Assembly (NCBI GenBank): GCA_964514235.1
Contig: CAZEPV010000002.1
Coordinates: 1-64,000, forward strand
Reading direction: 5' to 3'
Source of the DNA: JAAYRQ01 sp035647235
GTDB taxonomy: Bacteria; Bacillota; Syntrophomonadia; Syntrophomonadales; Syntrophomonadaceae
DNA length: 64,000 bases
Every line of letters starts with the position of its first letter. The stretch's first letter is position 1. Under the pieces are notes generated by a model. The model searched no databases, had not been told where the DNA came from, and was given only the letters and a program-made list of their open reading frames with translations. The translations under genes were made by a program, and so were the position numbers. Below, piece by piece: positions 59,052-64,000 of the stretch.

Positions 59052-61073
59052 ATGGATAAGCTTTTTGGCAATGTGCAATATGTTAAAGGAATAGGACCTA
59101 AAAGGAGTAAGTTATTAGAAAGATTAAATATATATTCGATTTTCGATCTACTTTGGCATAGGCCCAGGGCCTATATAAATAGGGACAATATACCAAATAT
59201 TGATGCAGTTAGGATAGGGGAATATAATAACTTACAAGGTGAAGTAGTAAGTGTTAATAGCCTTAGAACTAGAAGGGGTATGCACATTTTGAAGGCAGTT
59301 TTAAAGGATGCTGCTGGCTATTTCCAAGCGGTGTGGTTCAACCAACCCTTTTTGGAAAAACACATTAGGCCTGGTCAAGAGATTTTTGTTAGTGGAAAAG
59401 TTAAAAATGGCTATGAGGGCTTAGAAGTAAATGTTAGTGAATATGAATTGAATGATCATATTAATACTAAGCACAAAATACTGCCCATTTATCCTTTAAC
59501 TGAGGGCCTTAACCAGAAGTTTATGCGGCAAATAATGCTTACCGCCCTTGATGAATACCTAAGCTATTACCCAGATATATTTTCTGTTTCCCTAAAGGAC
59601 AAGTATAATTTAGGCGACATAAGGCCCGCATTCTATAATTTACATTTCCCCGCAAATAGACAAGCATATAAAGTTGCTAGAAAAAGGTTGGCGGTTGAAG
59701 AATTATCTTTGTTTCAATTAAGCATTAAAAAGCCCCTAATTAGCGAAAATGGGCACATTATTCATAATGAGATAAGGCCCCTAGTTAACGAAATCATGGA
59801 AAATCTACATTTTGATTTAACCCATGCCCAAAGAAAAGTAGTAAATGAGATATTTAACGATATGGAAAAACCCAGACAAATGAATAGGCTTATCCAAGGT
59901 GATGTTGGTTCGGGGAAAACAGTAGTAGCTGCCTTAGCTATGGCTAAAGCTGTAGCTAGCGGTTTTCAAGCTGCCCTGATGGCTCCTACAGAAATATTAG
60001 CCCAGCAACACTATGCTTCCTTATCCCATTTTTTTAAGCAGACAGATGTAATTATGGTTTGCCTGACTAGTTCTACGCCTCCTAAGGAAAAGAAGATGAT
60101 TTTGGAGGCACTCCAAAGCGGGCACATTGATTTATTAATTGGGACCCATTCTTTAATCCAGGAAGATATATTTTTTAAAAATTTAGGTCTAGCAGTGGTA
60201 GATGAACAGCATAGGTTTGGGGTAAAGCAAAGGGCTAATTTAGCCAATAAAGGCAAGTATACCGACATTTTAGTAATGACAGCTACACCTATCCCTCGCA
60301 CTTTAGCCTTAACAGTATATGGGGATTTAGATGTGAGTATAATTGATGAATTACCCCCAGGAAGAAAGCCAATTAAAACCTATTATATAAAAAGCCCTGA
60401 CCGAGATAAATTATATAATTTTATTAAGGAGGAACTTAAAAAAGGCCTGCAGGTGTATGTAGTATGCCCCTTAATAGAAGAATCAGAAAAACAAGATTTG
60501 CAAGCTGCTCAGACTTTATACAATGATTTAAAAAGTGGAATTTTTAAGGAATTTAGACTGGGTTTATTACATGGACGCTTGAAATCTGCAGAAAAGGATT
60601 ATATTATGCATAGATTCAAAGCAGGTGAGCTTGATTTATTAGTAACTACTACAGTTATTGAGGTGGGGGTTGATGTCCCTAATGCTTCTATTATTGTAAT
60701 AGAGCAAGCCGAAAGATTTGGCTTGTCTCAACTACATCAGTTGAGGGGACGGGTTGGCCGCAGCAATGTGGAATCCTATTGTTATTTAATTGCCGAACCT
60801 AAATCTGAAGAAGCCCTACAAAGGTTAAAAGCTATGGAAAAAACTAATGATGGTTTTATTTTGGCTAATGAGGATCTAAGTATTAGAGGGCCAGGTGATT
60901 TTTGGGGAGTTAGACAACATGGACTTGATCAATTAAAAGTAGCCAATCTAATTGAAGATAAAGATTTAATCGAATTGAGTAAAAATATTATAAATGAGGA
61001 TTATGATTTTTCTAATCTCGAAAAATACATAAATAAAAAATTTAACAAAGATAAAGAAATAGCGCCAAATTAG
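59052..61073 (+). CDS. recG: ATP-dependent DNA helicase RecG
   Basis: The 673-residue helicase has the N-terminal wedge/OB domain (VQYVKGIGPKRSKLLERL, LKAVLKDAAGYFQAVWFNQPF), Walker A GDVGSGKTVVAALAMAKA near 281, DEQH box VVDEQHRFGVKQR near 383, TATPIPRTLALTVYGDL motif III region and the C-terminal QLHQLRGRVGRS near 565. It regresses stalled forks and branch-migrates junctions. ATG 59052 has GGAGG at 59042-59046; ATG 59040 belongs to that site but would add only four codons. Confidence 0.95.
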   Translation: MDKLFGNVQYVKGIGPKRSKLLERLNIYSIFDLLWHRPRAYINRDNIPNIDAVRIGEYNNLQGEVVSVNSLRTRRGMHILKAVLKDAAGYFQAVWFNQPFLEKHIRPGQEIFVSGKVKNGYEGLEVNVSEYELNDHINTKHKILPIYPLTEGLNQKFMRQIMLTALDEYLSYYPDIFSVSLKDKYNLGDIRPAFYNLHFPANRQAYKVARKRLAVEELSLFQLSIKKPLISENGHIIHNEIRPLVNEIMENLHFDLTHAQRKVVNEIFNDMEKPRQMNRLIQGDVGSGKTVVAALAMAKAVASGFQAALMAPTEILAQQHYASLSHFFKQTDVIMVCLTSSTPPKEKKMILEALQSGHIDLLIGTHSLIQEDIFFKNLGLAVVDEQHRFGVKQRANLANKGKYTDILVMTATPIPRTLALTVYGDLDVSIIDELPPGRKPIKTYYIKSPDRDKLYNFIKEELKKGLQVYVVCPLIEESEKQDLQAAQTLYNDLKSGIFKEFRLGLLHGRLKSAEKDYIMHRFKAGELDLLVTTTVIEVGVDVPNASIIVIEQAERFGLSQLHQLRGRVGRSNVESYCYLIAEPKSEEALQRLKAMEKTNDGFILANEDLSIRGPGDFWGVRQHGLDQLKVANLIEDKDLIELSKNIINEDYDFSNLEKYINKKFNKDKEIAPN

Positions 61074-61121
61074 AGCATAACAATTATTGGCTTAATAATA
61101 ATCTTCAAATAGTTTTATCCT

Positions 61122-61155
61122 ATAACTGCGAGGAAAATTTGCAGTTATTTTTTTG
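61122..61155 (+). terminator. Terminator after recG
   Basis: ATAACTGC/GCAGTTAT stem with 11-base loop followed by TTTTTTTG. Confidence 0.85.
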
Positions 61156-61194
61156 TAAAAGATTAATAAAAAAACTTTATGGAGGTATGATTTA

Positions 61195-61317
61195 ATGGCT
61201 AAGTCGAAAAAAACAAAAAATGATATTGAAAAATTAAAGTACGAGGTGACACAGGAATTAGGGATTCAAGAAGGAAATAAGAAAAAATCTGATAGGAAAA
61301 AAATTAAAAATCGATGA
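61195..61317 (+). CDS. 40-residue SASP-like half protein
   Basis: ATG 61195 with GGAGG 11 bases upstream, stop TGA 61315-61317. The basic product (MAKSKKTKNDIEKLKYEVTQELG, quoted by its key part LKYEVTQELGI) matches the first helix and protease-site region of alpha/beta small acid-soluble spore proteins, then ends in a lysine-rich tail (GNKKKSDRKKIKNR) instead of the second DNA-binding helix. It sits directly upstream of a full-length SASP gene. It may be a truncated or specialised spore DNA-binding protein. Confidence 0.6.
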   Translation: MAKSKKTKNDIEKLKYEVTQELGIQEGNKKKSDRKKIKNR

Positions 61318-61328
61318 AAATACTTCTA

Positions 61329-61357
61329 GCATATATCTTTTAGCAAAGGACACAATA
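61329..61357 (+). promoter_or_regulatory. Sigma-G-like promoter of the SASP gene
   Basis: GCATA (61329-61333), 17-base spacer, CACAATA (61351-61357). This matches the forespore sigma-G -35 (GHATR) exactly and the -10 (CATWHTA) with one mismatch, and lies 32 bases before the SASP start codon. Confidence 0.6.
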
Positions 61358-61388
61358 AGACTACACTCAATAAAGGAGGTGAGAATGA

Positions 61389-61661
61389 ATGGCTAAAAGC
61401 AGTAATCAACTAATAGTACCACAAGCAAGAGAAGCAATGGATAAATTCAAATTTGAAGCTGCTAAGGAAGTAGGAGTTAATCTTAAAGATGGTTATAATG
61501 GAGACTTAACTTCACGTCAAGCTGGTAGTATTGGGGGACAAATGGTCAAGAAGATGGTTTACGATTACCAGCAAAGACAAATCGGTGGAAATGCGCAAGG
61601 TTTAAACCAAATTCAAGAATTAGATGTTATCCAACAACAAAATAAAACCAGTCAGTCTTAA
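61389..61661 (+). CDS. Alpha/beta-type small acid-soluble spore protein
   Basis: The 90-residue protein has both conserved halves: LIVPQAREAMDKFKFEAAKEVGVNL with the germination-protease site region (FKFEAAKEVG) and LTSRQAGSIGGQMVKKMVYDYQQRQ. These proteins coat spore DNA and resist UV, heat and peroxide damage. A glutamine/asparagine-rich tail (QGLNQIQELDVIQQQNK) is longer than usual. ATG 61389 after AAAGGAGGTGAG. Its processing enzyme, GPR, is encoded convergently next door. Confidence 0.92.
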   Translation: MAKSSNQLIVPQAREAMDKFKFEAAKEVGVNLKDGYNGDLTSRQAGSIGGQMVKKMVYDYQQRQIGGNAQGLNQIQELDVIQQQNKTSQS

Positions 61662-61691
61662 TTGATATTTAAATAACTAACCATTCTATCA

Positions 61692-61727
61692 AGAACAAGC
61701 GGAGGCAACTTTATCCGCTTGTTTCCA
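61692..61727. terminator. Bidirectional terminator, SASP / gpr
   Basis: AACAAGCGGA/TCCGCTTGTT stem with a 10-base loop followed by TCC; between convergent genes. Confidence 0.75.
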
Positions 61728-61750
61728 TTATTAAAATTAAGTAGGGAAAA

Positions 61751-62710
61751 TCAAGTAACGTATAATTCTAATTGCTCTTCTGAAATATGTGGAAATAAGG
61801 AATTACCTACCCCTATGGAAATTATATTAGCGACATTTTCTATTATTTCATCGATTTCCTGCGGGGTAACTCCTAAGCTGCCCCCAAAGTAGGAAAGGAT
61901 TTCCCTAATCGAGTCTCTGGCTCTAAAATCATCATACATAGCCCCACTATTTAAACAAAACTTTTTAATAGCTTGCCCAGCAATTATGCTAGCATTGACT
62001 ATAGTCGGACATCCTATGGCTATGACAGGTACCCCAAGACCTTCTCGGGTTAAAGCATGCCTAGCATTGCCTATACCAGCCCCAGGCTGAATACCAGTAT
62101 TAGCCATCTGGATAGTTGTACCTATCCTTTCAACATTTTGAGCTGCCAAGGCATCCACTGCAACAACTAAGGCGGGTTTAACCTTTTCTACTATCCCTTT
62201 GATTACTTCAAAAGTCTCTAGTCCAGTTATGCCTAGAACTCCTGGGGCAATTGCGCAGGTGGGACGCATCCCTTCGACTAAAGCATCTGGTGCGTGTTCG
62301 TGATAATGCCGAGTAATGGGACTATACTCCACGAATTTTGGGCCTAGTGAGTCGGCAGTAGCATGCCAGTTGCCCAAACCGACTAATAAAACAGTGTCAT
62401 CTGCCTTTAAATAATCCCCTATTAATACCGACATTGATTCTTCTATACTTTGTATAATCTCGGTGTCGACATAGGGATTTTTTATCTTCAAAGGTGGTGA
62501 CTCAATGGTAACATAAACACCGACTGGCCGACCCATTTCGGCAGCTCCAGCCTCGTTTAAAATGGTAATGGTGGTAACTTTAATATTTTCTAGGCTTTTA
62601 ACTTCCTCTTTTACCCCAGATATTTCAAGATCTTTATCCCCTCTAATTAAGTCACGGGCCTCAACCGCTAAATCTACATAAAGGTTAAATTCCTTAATAA
62701 TCTTTTGCAT
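61751..62710 (-). CDS. gpr: Germination protease GPR
   Basis: The 319-residue protease begins FNLYVDLAVEARDLIRG, the propeptide/mature boundary region, and has GLGNWHATADSLGPK near 111-125, VEGMRPTCAIAPGVLGITGLET near 145-166 and ALAAQNVERIGTTIQMANTGIQPGAGIGN near 189-217. It degrades SASPs during germination after autoactivation. ATG 62710 with AAGGAGG. Its neighbourhood with a SASP gene is functionally sensible. Confidence 0.93.
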   Translation of the reverse strand: MQKIIKEFNLYVDLAVEARDLIRGDKDLEISGVKEEVKSLENIKVTTITILNEAGAAEMGRPVGVYVTIESPPLKIKNPYVDTEIIQSIEESMSVLIGDYLKADDTVLLVGLGNWHATADSLGPKFVEYSPITRHYHEHAPDALVEGMRPTCAIAPGVLGITGLETFEVIKGIVEKVKPALVVAVDALAAQNVERIGTTIQMANTGIQPGAGIGNARHALTREGLGVPVIAIGCPTIVNASIIAGQAIKKFCLNSGAMYDDFRARDSIREILSYFGGSLGVTPQEIDEIIENVANIISIGVGNSLFPHISEEQLELYVT

Positions 62711-62982
62711 AAGATACCTCCTTTGCTATATATTATCCGTAAATTATCTATTATTATGCTTTTAAGGTCCTTAATATTAAATGGCGACCATTTGGCCGCC
62801 ATTTGGGGAGAGGAGAATTTTGTAAAGTTGTTGGGGAGGGTTTGTTTTTACCAGATTTTCTTCTGGTACTTATATAATTGCCCCTAATAAGTAAATATAT
62901 ACAAGAAATTAAAATATTTTTTATGATAAAATTACTAAAAAAGGGTAATGAAATAAAATAAGCGAAATAAGGAGTAGTAAGA
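62711..62982. other. Intergenic region with two hairpins, no gene
   Basis: The divergent region between gpr and rsmD contains AAATGGCG...CGCCATTT (62780-62805) and ACCAGA-TTTTC-TTCTGGT (62847-62864). It should hold a forespore promoter for gpr on the minus strand and a housekeeping promoter for rsmD. No supportable coding frame. Confidence 0.4.
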
Positions 62983-63543
62983 TTGAGAATAATTGCAGGG
63001 ACCGCAAAAAACAAAAAATTAAAGGCGCCTCCTGGAAATAATACTAGACCTATTACCGATATGATAAAGGAAGCCCTATTCAATGTATTGGGCTATAAGG
63101 TCCAAGAAGCAGATTTTTTGGATTTATTCGCGGGTAGTGGTAGTGTGGGAATTGAAGCTCTAAGCAGGGGGGCTAAATCAGTAATATTTATCGATAACAA
63201 TAATGGGGCAATACAGACCATATACGATAATTTAAAATCTTGTAACTTTCAAGACGGATTTGAAGTATATAAAAATGATGTATTTAAAGCTTTAGATATT
63301 GTAGTCAGAAGGAGGCTTAGATTCGATATTATTTATATAGACCCACCCTTTACTAAAGCCGAAATTTTTGATCAGATTATGTTAAGCTTAGATAGTAATA
63401 TTAGTTTATTAGATGATAATGGAATAATTATTATAAGAAGTCCACACAGGCTGAGTATGCCTGCGGAATATAAAAATTTAATTAAAAGTAGGTTAAATAA
63501 ATATGGAGAATCGGTCCTACATTATTATTTATTAAAATCATAG
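62983..63543 (+). CDS. rsmD: 16S rRNA (guanine966-N2)-methyltransferase RsmD
   Basis: The 186-residue SAM-dependent enzyme begins MRIIAGTAKNKKLKAPPGNNTRPITDMIKEALFNVL in pattern (key parts RIIAGTAKNKKL and TRPITDMIKEALFN), has the SAM loop LDLFAGSGSVGIEALSRGA near 47-65 and catalytic DPPF near 120. It methylates G966 of 16S rRNA during 30S assembly. TTG start with AAGGAG. Usually followed by coaD; here the next gene is the coiled-coil protein. Confidence 0.92.
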   Translation: MRIIAGTAKNKKLKAPPGNNTRPITDMIKEALFNVLGYKVQEADFLDLFAGSGSVGIEALSRGAKSVIFIDNNNGAIQTIYDNLKSCNFQDGFEVYKNDVFKALDIVVRRRLRFDIIYIDPPFTKAEIFDQIMLSLDSNISLLDDNGIIIIRSPHRLSMPAEYKNLIKSRLNKYGESVLHYYLLKS

Positions 63544-63558
63544 GAGGTTTATAGGCTT

Positions 63559-64000
63559 ATGATGGAAATCTTTCGTATCTTGGATGAGATGGAGTTAATG
63601 ATTAGGGATAGCAAAAGGGTACCTTTATCAGGTAAATCTGTTATCGAGGGTCATGTTTTTTTGGATCGTTTAGATAGGTTGAGGGCAATTTTACCCGAAG
63701 AATTGCAAACTGCCAAATTAGTCCTACAAGAAAAGGACAGAATAGTTACTGAAGCATGTGCCCAGGCTGAGGAAGTTATGGAAGCTTCCAAAGGTAAGGT
63801 GGCCCGTCTAGTAGATGAAAGTGAAATTACTAAAAGTGCTATGCAAGTAGCAGAAGATATTATTGCCAATGCAGAAAATGTGGCTAAGGAAATAAAGATA
63901 GATGCCAATGAATATGCCTCGGGAGTATTATCCCATATGGAAATAGTGCTTAAAAAAGGTCTAGATGCGGTTGTAGAAGGAAAAGCAGAACTGAACTATG
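63559..64000 (+). CDS. Coiled-coil protein, 3' end beyond the window (ATP synthase subunit b/H-like)
   Basis: An open frame runs from ATG 63559 (or ATG 63562) to the window edge without a stop, at least 147 codons. The start has AGGAGG about 10 bases upstream. The N-terminus MMEIFRILDEMELMIRDSKRVPLSGK is followed by a long alanine/glutamate-rich helix (AQAEEVMEASKGKVARLV, AEDIIANAENVAKEIK) predicted to be a coiled coil. Similar genes of the 'ATPase'-labelled hypothetical type often follow rsmD in Clostridia. Function unknown. Confidence 0.72.
   Translation, partial: MMEIFRILDEMELMIRDSKRVPLSGKSVIEGHVFLDRLDRLRAILPEELQTAKLVLQEKDRIVTEACAQAEEVMEASKGKVARLVDESEITKSAMQVAEDIIANAENVAKEIKIDANEYASGVLSHMEIVLKKGLDAVVEGKAELNY

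Noticed and set aside
62705..62887. 60-residue plus-strand frame between gpr and rsmD
   Set aside because: Begins inside gpr on the opposite strand, no ribosome site, no recognisable features.
63651..63908. 85-residue minus-strand frame at the right end
   Set aside because: Antisense to the open coiled-coil gene that runs off the window with a good AGGAGG start.
1..64000. CRISPR arrays, transposons, prophage or integrated elements
   Set aside because: No regularly spaced repeats, transposase, integrase or phage genes were seen on either strand.

Overview
The window looks like a chromosomal segment of a low-GC, anaerobic, endospore-forming member of the Clostridia, probably Peptococcaceae/Desulfitobacterium-like (lineage is inference). 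Supporting signs are an alpha/beta-type small acid-soluble spore protein with its germination protease, an Nfn-type bifurcating transhydrogenase, a tryptophanyl-tRNA synthetase with a four-cysteine cluster motif, the siroheme-dependent (Ahb) heme pathway, a menaquinone-type UbiA/UbiD/UbiX set, and an EtfAB plus membrane FeS-oxidoreductase module. Strong AGGAGG-type ribosome sites and frequent TTG/GTG starts fit Firmicutes. I saw no transposase, prophage, integrase or CRISPR array.

Layout. 1-600: end of a tRNA cluster (Phe partial, Gly, Cys, Leu). 0.86-9 kb: CoA-transferase, RNase P RNA on the minus strand, an FdhD-like protein without the CxxC loop paired with a corrinoid-activation ferredoxin, a short-chain dehydrogenase, a PHP phosphatase and a Na+/Ca2+ exchanger. 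9-10 kb: small minus-strand genes, including a 32-residue membrane peptide and a ribbon-helix-helix regulator with candidate operators. 10-18 kb: YlbF, NfnAB, a PrsA-type foldase, a YibE/F protein, Fur with a perfect Fur box in its own promoter, a minimal SufC-SufB (SMS) pair and a LysR regulator. 18.5-20.7 kb: arginine to polyamine operon (PvlArgDC, SpeE, SpeB); its missing partner SpeD is at 31.3 kb. 21.6-24.9 kb: a c-di-AMP (ydaO/yuaA) riboswitch in front of a glycine-betaine type ABC transporter. 24.9-31 kb: TrpS, MarR, and two tandem paralogous large membrane proteins with a phosphatase-fold-like outer domain.

32-48.7 kb is a respiratory cofactor block: HepS-like, UbiD, UbiA, UbiX and HepT (menaquinone side chain and ring), TatC and TatA (export), then a tightly overlapping heme operon (precorrin-2 dehydrogenase, HemA, HemC, CobA-HemD, AhbC, HemB, AhbD, AhbA, AhbB, HemL) ending in CheR. 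48.9-54.3 kb: EtfB, EtfA, EtfAB:quinone oxidoreductase and thiolase, which would feed acyl-CoA oxidation electrons into the menaquinone pool. 54.5-64 kb: housekeeping and spore genes (CoaD, gamma-carbonic anhydrase-like, Hsp33, L28, Asp23, FakA-like, RecG, SASPs, GPR, RsmD and a truncated coiled-coil gene at the right edge).

No wholly new multi-gene system is evident. The best candidates for unexplored biology are the tandem phosphatase-fold membrane proteins (26.6-31 kb), the FdhD-like/RACE pair (3.3-5.9 kb), the half-length SASP-like protein (61.2 kb), and several very small genes with good ribosome sites. Start codons were chosen from Shine-Dalgarno spacing and family N-termini, so many coding regions begin a few codons inside the longest open frame.
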